A stretch of 6,325 nucleotides of DNA, from assembly GCA_021779275.1 (NCBI GenBank), contig JAJYAX010000099.1, forward strand, positions 1-6,325. Direction: 5' to 3'. The position numbers and the translations under genes were made by a program. Of the stretch, positions 1 to 5,204 are shown one piece after another. The DNA comes from Deltaproteobacteria bacterium. GTDB taxonomy: Bacteria; Desulfobacterota; Desulfobulbia; Desulfobulbales; Desulfocapsaceae. Within the stretch, counting starts at the first letter, position 1. The number at the start of each line of letters is the position of its first letter. The notes under the pieces are model-generated. The model searched no databases and was not told the origin of the DNA. It was given only the letters and a program-made list of their open reading frames with translations.

Positions 1-308
1 TTGATTATATTCTGGAGGAGGTTGACCTGGTAATGTTGATGAGCGTCAATCCGGGCTTCGGCGGCCAGTCATTCATCCCTTCCAGTCTCACCAAGGCGGG
101 AGAGTTGAAGAAGCGGATCGACGGGCTTGGGCTGCGGGTGGGCATTGAAATGGACGGGGGGATCAGCCGGCAGACCATCGGGGCTGCGGCCGAGGCCGGG
201 GTGAATATCTTTGTTGCCGGATCGGCGGTCTACGGCAGCCCGGACTATGCAGCCGTCATCGATGAGCTGAAGTCCCTGGCAAGGTCCGGAGCGGCAAGGC
301 GCGGGTAG
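1..308 (+). CDS. rpe: Ribulose-phosphate 3-epimerase, C-terminal part (5' end outside window)
   Basis: Cytosolic enzyme interconverting D-ribulose 5-phosphate and D-xylulose 5-phosphate in the pentose phosphate pathway. The reading frame is open from base 3 and ends at TAG 306-308, so about 101 residues are visible, roughly the C-terminal half of a protein usually near 220 residues. The visible part starts DYILEEVDLVMLMSVNPGFGGQ, which carries the family's MSVNPGFGGQ motif of the TIM barrel. It continues with EMDGGI, whose Asp at base 153 is the expected catalytic acid/base, and then AGSAVYG, the late-strand phosphate-binding segment. An ATG at 33 is internal to the family domain and is not the start. 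pgi follows after 37 bp on the same strand with no visible terminator between them, which suggests co-transcription. Identity is secure; only the true start is missing. Confidence 0.95.
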   Translation, partial: DYILEEVDLVMLMSVNPGFGGQSFIPSSLTKAGELKKRIDGLGLRVGIEMDGGISRQTIGAAAEAGVNIFVAGSAVYGSPDYAAVIDELKSLARSGAARRG

Positions 309-345
309 GGCCTTCTTAAATATCACCGACAACGGGGAGATTGCA

Positions 346-1947
346 ATGGAACGTACCTGGAAGGATTGGCAGGACACCGGGGCCTATCGAAGGTTGCAGG
401 AACTGGCGAAGAGGCCCTATGATCTCACGGCCCCCGACGCTCTGAGCAAAGGAGGCAGGCTGGCAGAATATATCTGCCGAACGGATATCTTCTCCCTGCA
501 TTATGCGACCCAGAGGGTGGATGATCAGGTGCTGGACGGGCTGCAGGAACTGGCTGATGAATGCGGGCTGGTCCGCCAGTTCGCGGAAATGCGTAGAGGG
601 GCGGTCATGAACCGCATTGCCGGATTGGAATCCGAGAACAGGCAGGTGCTGCATACAGCCTGCCGGGATATCTTTTCTGATGAGCCGGTGGAGCCGGTTG
701 CCTCCGGCCAGGCGAAAAGGGAGATTGAAAAGCTCGAAACGTTCCTGCAGGAGCTGGAAAAGGGGAAACTCTGCAATGAACAGGGAGAGGCTTTTACCAC
801 CATGATCCATATAGGGATAGGCGGCTCCGATCTTGGCCCCCGTTCAATTTTTGAGGCCTTGGCGTCATTCGGACAGCAGGAGCGGGAGGTCTATTTTGTA
901 TCCAACGTGGACCCGGATGCCGCGGCGGCTGTCCTCGGGCAGGTCGATCTGCGCCGGACCCTGGTTAACGTTGTCTCCAAGAGTGGTGCAACACTTGAGA
1001 CCCTGGCCAACGAGAGGTTCATCCGCAGGGCCTTGATAGAGGCCGACCTTGATCCCTCGCGCCACTGTCTGGCAGTTACCGGGGAGGGGAGTCCGATGGA
1101 CAACCCTGGAAAGTATTTGCGATCTTTTCATATGTATGATTATGTCGGCGGCCGTTACAGCGCAACCTCGATGGTGGGGGGCGTGATGCTGGGATTTTAT
1201 CTCGGTTTTGAGCCGGTAATGGATTTCCTGCGTGGCGCCTCTCTGATAGATAGTGGGGCTGAAAATCCGCTCCTGAGAGAAAATATCCCCCTTCTCCTCG
1301 CCATGCTGGGCGTCTGGAACCATAATTTTCTGGGATCGGCCACCCTGGCTGTGCTTCCGTACAGCCAGGCCCTGCACAGATTTCCTGCCCATCTGCAGCA
1401 GTGCGATATGGAAAGCAACGGTAAATCGGTGACCAGGGCCGGCCGGGCGGTTTCCACAAAAACCGGGCCGGTTCTCTGGGGAGAGCCGGGAACCAACGGT
1501 CAGCATGCCTTCTATCAACTGCTCCATCAGGGGACCGAGATTGTACCGATTGAGTTCATCGGCTTTCGCCGAAGTCAGTACACTCTGGATATCGAGATTG
1601 AGGGGACCTCCTCACAGCAAAAGCTCCTTGCCAATCTCTTGGCCCAATCGGTGGCTCTGGCGATTGGACAGAAGAACGATAATCCGAACCGGGATTTTCC
1701 TGGAAACCGTCCGAATTCCATACTTCTGGCGGATCGGCTTACCCCTGCGACCATGGGGGCGCTTCTGGCGCTCTACGAGGCAAAAATTGTCTTTCAAGGA
1801 TTCTTGTGGGATATTAACTCCTTCGATCAGGAAGGCGTCCAGCTGGGGAAGGCCTTGGCCGGCCGATTTCTCAGGCATATGAAGGGGAAAAAGGAACAGG
1901 CTGACACCCTGGAGACGTCAATTTTACAGGAGGCCCGCCTGCTGTAA
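346..1947 (+). CDS. pgi: Glucose-6-phosphate isomerase
   Basis: Cytosolic enzyme interconverting glucose 6-phosphate and fructose 6-phosphate (glycolysis/gluconeogenesis). It has 533 residues, close to the usual bacterial length of about 530-550. Motifs in order: IHIGIGGSDLGP (154-165) and SKSGATLET (211-219), the phosphate-binding segments of the SIS fold; DYVGGRYSATSMVG (265-278), PGI signature 1; ESNGK (356-360), whose Glu356 is the likely base; GEPGTNGQHAFYQ (379-391), whose His388 is the likely ring-opening residue; and FLWDINSFDQEGVQLGK (486-502), PGI signature 2, ending in the conserved Lys502. The catalytic assignments come from family knowledge. The start ATG at 346 has GGGGAG (334-339) 6 nt upstream, and there is no better start upstream. 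It lies 37 bp after rpe, so the two probably form one central-carbon transcript. No convincing intrinsic terminator follows the stop. I see no defect in the gene. Confidence 0.97.
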   Translation: MERTWKDWQDTGAYRRLQELAKRPYDLTAPDALSKGGRLAEYICRTDIFSLHYATQRVDDQVLDGLQELADECGLVRQFAEMRRGAVMNRIAGLESENRQVLHTACRDIFSDEPVEPVASGQAKREIEKLETFLQELEKGKLCNEQGEAFTTMIHIGIGGSDLGPRSIFEALASFGQQEREVYFVSNVDPDAAAAVLGQVDLRRTLVNVVSKSGATLETLANERFIRRALIEADLDPSRHCLAVTGEGSPMDNPGKYLRSFHMYDYVGGRYSATSMVGGVMLGFYLGFEPVMDFLRGASLIDSGAENPLLRENIPLLLAMLGVWNHNFLGSATLAVLPYSQALHRFPAHLQQCDMESNGKSVTRAGRAVSTKTGPVLWGEPGTNGQHAFYQLLHQGTEIVPIEFIGFRRSQYTLDIEIEGTSSQQKLLANLLAQSVALAIGQKNDNPNRDFPGNRPNSILLADRLTPATMGALLALYEAKIVFQGFLWDINSFDQEGVQLGKALAGRFLRHMKGKKEQADTLETSILQEARLL

Positions 1948-1964
1948 GAAGCAGGATTAAAAAG

Positions 1965-1978
1965 TGAATAGTCATTCA
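1965..1978. promoter_or_regulatory. Candidate operator, left copy of 14-bp dyad
   Basis: The sequence TGAATAGTCATTCA is a perfect 5-bp inverted repeat (TGAAT/ATTCA) with a 4-bp spacer. It matches the dyad at 2045-2058 at 12 of 14 positions. Its centre lies about 72 bp upstream of the predicted dsr transcription start and 18 bp after the pgi stop. The 5-4-5 spacing is that of FNR/CRP-type boxes, and the half-site equals that of the ARG box (TGAAT-N4-ATTCA). The cognate regulator is unknown. It is too weak a hairpin and lacks a T-tract, so I do not read it as a pgi terminator. Confidence 0.5.
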
Positions 1979-2001
1979 TTTCGTGCATAAGCCATATTCT
2001 G

Positions 2002-2019
2002 TTTTTTGTTGACAAAAAA
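2002..2019. promoter_or_regulatory. Dyad overlapping the dsr promoter -35 box
   Basis: The sequence TTTTTTGTTGACAAAAAA is a perfect 8-bp inverted repeat (TTTTTTGT/ACAAAAAA) around a 2-bp centre. It contains the TTGACA -35 hexamer at 2009-2014. Its centre is 39 bp from the left 14-bp dyad centre and 41 bp from the right one. It could be a further regulator site or simply T- and A-tracts that bend promoter DNA; the sequence alone does not decide. It is not followed by a T-run, and a hairpin would have almost no loop, so I do not favour a terminator. Confidence 0.35.
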
Positions 2020-2037
2020 GATGTTCACGGATATTCT
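2009..2037 (+). promoter_or_regulatory. Predicted sigma70-type promoter of dsrABD
   Basis: A perfect -35 hexamer TTGACA (2009-2014) is followed after exactly 17 bp by TATTCT (2032-2037), which matches the TATAAT consensus at 4 of 6 positions. The expected transcription start is near 2044, which gives a 5' leader of roughly 278 nt before dsrA. It is the best-scoring hexamer pair I could find by eye in the gap before dsrA. An alternative extended -10 element, TGGTATACA (2219-2227), has no matching -35 box. The start site is inferred, not measured. Confidence 0.55.
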
Positions 2038-2044
2038 CACGCGC

Positions 2045-2058
2045 TGAATGGTTATTCA
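2045..2058. promoter_or_regulatory. Candidate operator, right copy of 14-bp dyad
   Basis: The sequence TGAATGGTTATTCA is a perfect 5-bp inverted repeat with a 4-bp spacer. One further base on each side also pairs, giving CTGAAT-N4-ATTCAG at 2044-2059. It repeats the dyad at 1965-1978 with 12 of 14 bases identical, 80 bp further on. It sits on or just after the predicted start site, a position from which a bound protein would block transcription. The regulator is not identifiable from this window. Confidence 0.5.
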
Positions 2059-2309
2059 GTAGAATACTATATTTATACGATGCTTTGTGGGTAATTACGA
2101 GAAAAACCGCCGGATCTCTCCCTGAAGAAGGTCGTTGGTATTTCTTTACTTTGCTTTAAATATGGCAAAGTTGCAGGTAGTGTTTGCAGCTTTTTCATAG
2201 TTCTCTTGTGGTTTGGGCTGGTATACAACCATATCCGGCCTGCTGTTTAGAGACGGAATCTGGTTCTAAGTCTATTTGTTAGGTAAAGTTGAAGTTTAAT
2301 AGAAATTCA

Positions 2310-2316
2310 AAGGAGG
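2310..2316 (+). promoter_or_regulatory. Shine-Dalgarno site fixing the dsrA start
   Basis: AAGGAGG lies 5 nt before ATG 2322, an almost ideal ribosome-binding site. The frame is also open further upstream to a TTG at 2289, but that start has no such site and would add 11 residues not typical of DsrA. The ATG at 2322 is therefore preferred. Confidence 0.85.
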
Positions 2317-2321
2317 AAATC

Positions 2322-3602
2322 ATGGCAAAGCATGAAACGCCCTTGTTGGATCAATTGGAGAGTGGCCCGTGGCCAAGCTTCGTTACCGACATGAAGCACC
2401 AGGCCGAGACCAAGCCCGAGGTTTGGGATATTTTAGGTCAGCTTGAGTTGTCCTACACGGATAAGATTACCCATTGGAAACACGGTGGTATCGTAGGTGT
2501 TTTCGGCTATGGTGGTGGTATTGTCGGACGCTATTCCGATTTGCCGAAGAGATTCCCGGGTGTTGAGCATTTTCATACAGTTCGTGTTGCCCAGCCGTCA
2601 TCCAAGTACTATTCCACCAAGCACCTCCGCGACATAATGAATCTCTGGGAGAAATATGGATCCGGTATGACCAATTTCCATGGATCCACCGGAGATATCA
2701 TTCTTCTTGGCACCCGGACTGAAAACCTTGAGCCCCTGTTCTGGGATCTGACCCATGATCTGGGACAGGATCTCGGCGGCTCAGGCTCCAACCTCCGCAC
2801 CCCTGCCAACTGTATCGGTCAGTCCCGCTGCGAATGGTCCTGCTATGATACGGAAGAGTGTTGTTACTTCCTGACCCAGAAATATCAGGACGAGATTCAT
2901 CGTCCGGCCTTCCCTTATAAGTTCAAATTCAAATTTTCCGGTTGCGCCAATGACTGCGTAGCGGCAATCGCCCGTTCCGATATTGCCGTTATCGGCACCT
3001 GGAGGGATAATATCCGTATCGACCAGGCTGCCGTAAAAGAGTATGTCGCCGGCAATTATCCGGCAAACGGTGGTGCGCACAGTGGACGTGACTGGGGCAA
3101 ATTCGACCTTCAGAAAGAGGTCATCGGCCTCTGTCCGACAGGATGTATGTGGATGGAAGGCGGCCAGTTGAAGATAGATGATAAAGAATGTACCCGTTGC
3201 ATGCATTGTATCAATGTTATGCCGCGCGCCCTCCGGCCCGGTGTTGACACCGGCGCTACCATCTGTGTCGGCGCCAAGGCCCCGATCCTGGACGGCGCCC
3301 AGTTTGCCACCCTGATCGTGCCTTTCATGAAGGTTTCCAAGGACAATGAGTTCGAAGAACTGGTAAACTTTATTGAAACGGTTTGGGATTGGTGGATGGA
3401 AGTCGGCAAGAACCGTGAGCGTGTCGGTGAGACCATGCAGCGTGTCGGTCTGCCCACCTTTATCAAGGTCATGGGCATTGAGCCGATTCCGCAGCATGTT
3501 AAGGAGCCTCGGTCCAACCCCTATGTTTTCTGGCAGGATGAAGAGGTTCCCGGCGGATTTGAGCGTGATGTCGTCGAATTCCGAAAGAAACATGCAGCTT
3601 GA
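2322..3602 (+). CDS. dsrA: Dissimilatory sulfite reductase, alpha subunit
   Basis: Alpha subunit of cytoplasmic DsrAB (alpha2beta2), which reduces sulfite with transfer of sulfur to DsrC in sulfate respiration. The product has 426 residues from ATG 2322, normal for DsrA. Siroheme-coupled [4Fe-4S] ligands are visible as Cys164-x5-Cys170 (in NCIGQSRC) and Cys208-x3-Cys212 (in SGCANDC). The inserted ferredoxin domain follows, with Cys271 (in CPTGC), Cys290, Cys293 and Cys296 (in ECTRCMHC). These spacings agree with the ligand numbering I recall for Desulfovibrio DsrA, shifted by 13. In characterised enzymes the alpha-subunit (sirohaem) site is structural and catalysis occurs at the DsrB site. 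It is the first gene of dsrABD, driven by the promoter at 2009-2037, and dsrB follows after 54 bp. The sequence looks like the reductive bacterial type, judged by recognition and by the adjacent dsrD. No frameshift or missing ligand was seen. Confidence 0.98.
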   Translation: MAKHETPLLDQLESGPWPSFVTDMKHQAETKPEVWDILGQLELSYTDKITHWKHGGIVGVFGYGGGIVGRYSDLPKRFPGVEHFHTVRVAQPSSKYYSTKHLRDIMNLWEKYGSGMTNFHGSTGDIILLGTRTENLEPLFWDLTHDLGQDLGGSGSNLRTPANCIGQSRCEWSCYDTEECCYFLTQKYQDEIHRPAFPYKFKFKFSGCANDCVAAIARSDIAVIGTWRDNIRIDQAAVKEYVAGNYPANGGAHSGRDWGKFDLQKEVIGLCPTGCMWMEGGQLKIDDKECTRCMHCINVMPRALRPGVDTGATICVGAKAPILDGAQFATLIVPFMKVSKDNEFEELVNFIETVWDWWMEVGKNRERVGETMQRVGLPTFIKVMGIEPIPQHVKEPRSNPYVFWQDEEVPGGFERDVVEFRKKHAA

Positions 3603-3656
3603 TGCTGTGATGATTTGATTCGTTTTTATCAATGATACTATAAGGAGTTTTACATC

Positions 3657-4784
3657 ATGGGATATAATCCAGATAAACCGATGGAAGGAAGAATTTCCGA
3701 TCTCGGTCCGCTCTATTATGAGCAGTTTTTCCCCGCTGTGATCAAGGAAAATAAAGGAAAATGGCTCTGGCATGAGATTATTCAGCCGGGTGTCTTAATG
3801 CATAAGTCCGAGTCCGGGGCCGAGGTCTACACGATTCGTGCCGGCGGTGTGCGTTTGATGTCAGTTGAGTTTGTCCGCGAGATCTGTGATATCGCCGATA
3901 AACACTGCGATGGCTTCCTGCGCTTTACCACCAGGAACAACATAGAGTTCATGGTCGATTCCAAGGCCAAGGTTCAGCCTCTGCTGGACGACCTGAAGAG
4001 CCGCGGCAATAAGTTTCCCGTTGGTGGAACCGGAGCCGGTGTCACCAATATCGTCCATACCCAAGGGTGGGTTCATTGCCATACCCCGGCAACGGATGCC
4101 TCCGGTGTGGTCAAGGCCGTTATGGATGAGTTGTTTGACTATTTCACCTCCATGACCCTGCCGGCGCAGTGCCGTATTGCTCTGGCCTGCTGTCTGAACA
4201 TGTGCGGCGCCGTACATGCATCCGATATCGCCATCCTTGGTGTGCATCGTAAACCGCCGATGATCGACCACAGTCGTATCTCTGGTGTCTGTGAGCTGCC
4301 TCTGGCCATCGCTTCCTGTCCGTTGGGAGCAGTTAAACCTGCAAAAGTGGAGATTGACGGTAAGGAGATCAAGACCGTTAAGGTTAATAACGAACGGTGC
4401 ATGTTCTGCGGTAACTGTTATACCATGTGTCCGGCCATGCCTCTGGCTGACCCGGATGGTGACGGTATCGCGATTCTTGTGGGCGGCAAGGTCTCTAACC
4501 GGATAAGTGCTCCGAAGTTCTCTAAACTTGTTATTCCATTTCTGCCGAATACCACTCCTCGCTGGCCTGAGACTGTTGAGGCCATCAAGAAGATTCTCGT
4601 TGCCTATGCAGCAGACGCCAAGAAGTATGAGCGTGTTGGTGAGTGGGCCGAGCGTATCGGCTGGGAGAAATTCTTCGAGAAATGTGATATACCGTTTACA
4701 GAGAAAAGCATCGACGACTATCGCCTTGCATATGACACCTGGCGTACTACAACACAGTTCAAGTACACAAGCCATATTAAGTAA
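3657..4784 (+). CDS. dsrB: Dissimilatory sulfite reductase, beta subunit
   Basis: Beta subunit of DsrAB, carrying the catalytic siroheme-[4Fe-4S] site. It has 375 residues, near the usual length of about 380. The expected siroheme-cluster ligands are Cys141 (in [11 protein letters not shown]) and Cys178, Cys179 and Cys183 (in ACCLNMC). The ferredoxin-domain ligands are Cys221 (in SCPLGAVKP) and Cys248, Cys251 and Cys254 (in CMFCGNC), followed by Cys258. All match the Desulfovibrio DsrB pattern as I recall it, with a constant shift of 10. The start ATG at 3657 has AAGGAG (3642-3647) 9 nt upstream. The 54-bp gap after dsrA shows no terminator, so the genes are co-transcribed. DsrB is paralogous to DsrA, and a functional enzyme needs both. 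It is followed by a strong hairpin before dsrD. The gene is intact. Confidence 0.98.
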   Translation: MGYNPDKPMEGRISDLGPLYYEQFFPAVIKENKGKWLWHEIIQPGVLMHKSESGAEVYTIRAGGVRLMSVEFVREICDIADKHCDGFLRFTTRNNIEFMVDSKAKVQPLLDDLKSRGNKFPVGGTGAGVTNIVHTQGWVHCHTPATDASGVVKAVMDELFDYFTSMTLPAQCRIALACCLNMCGAVHASDIAILGVHRKPPMIDHSRISGVCELPLAIASCPLGAVKPAKVEIDGKEIKTVKVNNERCMFCGNCYTMCPAMPLADPDGDGIAILVGGKVSNRISAPKFSKLVIPFLPNTTPRWPETVEAIKKILVAYAADAKKYERVGEWAERIGWEKFFEKCDIPFTEKSIDDYRLAYDTWRTTTQFKYTSHIK

Positions 4785-4797
4785 TTAAAGTGATATT

Positions 4798-4832
4798 TTC
4801 CCGGCCGGGCGGAATGCCTGTCCGGCCGGGAA
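4798..4832 (+). other. Very stable hairpin between dsrB and dsrD
   Basis: TTCCCGGCCGG (4798-4808) is perfectly complementary to CCGGCCGGGAA (4822-4832). The pairing continues inward by G-U, C-G, G-U and G-C to a 5-nt loop (4813-4817), for about 15 pairs in all. It lies 13 nt after the dsrB stop and 41 nt before dsrD. No run of T follows on either strand, so it is not a classical intrinsic terminator. A role as a 3'-end stabiliser or processing signal that makes dsrAB and dsrD levels differ is plausible but inferred. Confidence 0.75.
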
Positions 4833-4860
4833 CCTTGATGCTTTCTTCTCAAAAAATCAA

Positions 4861-4866
4861 AAGGAG
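4861..4866 (+). promoter_or_regulatory. Shine-Dalgarno site fixing the dsrD start
   Basis: AAGGAG lies 7 nt before ATG 4874. The same frame is open back to an ATG at 4790, but translating from there would run through the hairpin and add 28 residues unlike DsrD. The ATG at 4874 is the correct start. Confidence 0.85.
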
Positions 4867-4873
4867 ATTTATT

Positions 4874-5119
4874 ATGGCCTTAAGCATTGAAGATCTCAAA
4901 CTTGCAATTTTGGAGAAAGCAACAAAATCTCCGAAACCTCAGTTGTATATTAAGGATTTTTACGAGTGCGATGCTGATGCAAAACCTCGTGTTGTCAAGA
5001 ATGCAGCCAATGATCTGGTAAAAGAAGGGAAGCTGATGTTTTGGTCTTCCGGTTCCACCACCATGTATGCATTGAAGTCTCGTATTAAAAATGAAGAAGG
5101 TGCCGAAGGCGTTAACTAG
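4874..5119 (+). CDS. dsrD: DsrD, small winged-helix protein that activates DsrAB
   Basis: The product has 81 residues, beginning MALSIEDLKLAILEKA, which matches the DsrD family (about 78 residues, winged-helix fold). Conserved-looking segments are KSPKPQLYIKDFYECDADAKPRVVKNAANDLVKEGKL in pieces: PQLYIKDF (25-32), the basic helix around PRVVKNAANDLV, and the FWSSGSTTMYAL wing near residues 57-68. DsrD was long thought to bind DNA, but later biochemical work reports that it binds DsrAB and raises its sulfite-reducing activity. It is found mainly in organisms with reductive-type Dsr, including some sulfur disproportionators. By hand count 101 of 246 bases are G/C (41%), visibly lower than the flanking genes. 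It is third in the dsr operon, 89 bp after dsrB, and is followed by an intrinsic terminator. Confidence 0.95.
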   Translation: MALSIEDLKLAILEKATKSPKPQLYIKDFYECDADAKPRVVKNAANDLVKEGKLMFWSSGSTTMYALKSRIKNEEGAEGVN

Positions 5120-5143
5120 AAATCTTTTTCATCTGAAGTCTGT

Positions 5144-5187
5144 AAAGTGCGGGGTGTTTTACTCTGCACTTTTTTTTTGCTTTTTTT
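5144..5187 (+). terminator. Rho-independent terminator of dsrABD
   Basis: AAAGTGC (5144-5150) pairs with GCACTTT (5166-5172), and the stem extends inward by five more pairs (two of them G-U) to a GTTTT loop. The right arm runs directly into nine T residues (5170-5178), then GC and seven more T. It starts 24 nt after the dsrD stop. This is a textbook intrinsic terminator closing the dsr operon before birA. Confidence 0.93.
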
Positions 5188-5204
5188 GAAGGGCATGGAG
5201 GAAA

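Larger units (their letters stand above)
1948..2321. other. Gene-free region between pgi and dsrA, regulatory and leader DNA
   Basis: These 374 bp contain no credible gene. They are visibly more AT-rich than the flanking genes. From left to right the region holds a 14-bp dyad, a dyad overlapping the -35 box, a sigma70-like promoter, a second copy of the 14-bp dyad, and then a leader of about 280 nt with local inverted repeats, ending in the dsrA Shine-Dalgarno sequence. The short frames here (for example an ATG at 2162 encoding 12 residues) have no ribosome-binding site. The separate elements are listed individually. Confidence 0.8.
2044..2321 (+). promoter_or_regulatory. Long 5' leader of the dsrABD transcript with potential structure
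   Basis: If the promoter call is right, the dsr transcript begins with about 278 untranslated bases. Local structure is possible: ACTTTGC (2148-2154) can pair with GCAAAGT (2165-2171) across a 10-nt loop, and GCCGGAT (2109-2115) can pair with ATCCGGC (2233-2239), enclosing the first hairpin. I recognise no known riboswitch class. The pairings are short enough that chance cannot be excluded. Confidence 0.35.

Noticed and set aside
865..1527. Open frame (220 codons) on the minus strand opposite pgi
   Set aside because: It is antisense to the conserved core of pgi, its translation is low-complexity and unrecognisable, and no ribosome-binding context was seen.
2171..2189. Direct repeat TTGCAG (2171-2176 and 2184-2189) in the dsrA leader
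   Set aside because: A pair of 6-mers 13 bp apart is too short to separate from chance and has no third copy.
2162..2200. 12-codon leader ORF (ATG 2162 to TAG 2198-2200) in the dsrA leader
   Set aside because: It has no Shine-Dalgarno sequence and no run of regulatory codons such as a cysteine or other amino-acid repeat, so a leader-peptide role is unsupported.
2219..2227. Extended -10-like TGGTATACA as a second dsr promoter
   Set aside because: There is no acceptable -35 hexamer at 16-18 bp, and the TTGACA-N17-TATTCT pair upstream is much better.
2289..2321. Upstream TTG start that would extend DsrA by 11 residues
   Set aside because: AAGGAGG lies 5 nt before ATG 2322, and the added residues are translated leader and Shine-Dalgarno sequence.
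3615..3632. TTGAT/ATCAA inverted repeat between dsrA and dsrB, resembling an FNR box
   Set aside because: The spacer is 8 bp and not 4, the position is inside an operon, and a 5-bp repeat in AT-rich DNA is expected by chance.
2781..3773. Long open frame (330 codons) on the minus strand opposite dsrA and the start of dsrB
   Set aside because: It is a shadow of the high-GC third codon positions of dsrA/dsrB. It has no recognisable domain, spans two real genes and their gap, and conflicts with full-length, motif-complete DsrA and DsrB.
3861..4775. Long open frame (304 codons) on the minus strand opposite dsrB
   Set aside because: It lies wholly antisense to dsrB, with no family features in its translation. 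This is typical antisense openness in a conserved gene.
4790..4873. Upstream ATG that would extend DsrD by 28 residues
   Set aside because: The extension is the translated intergenic hairpin. The family starts at the MALSIEDLK segment and a good ribosome-binding site precedes ATG 4874.
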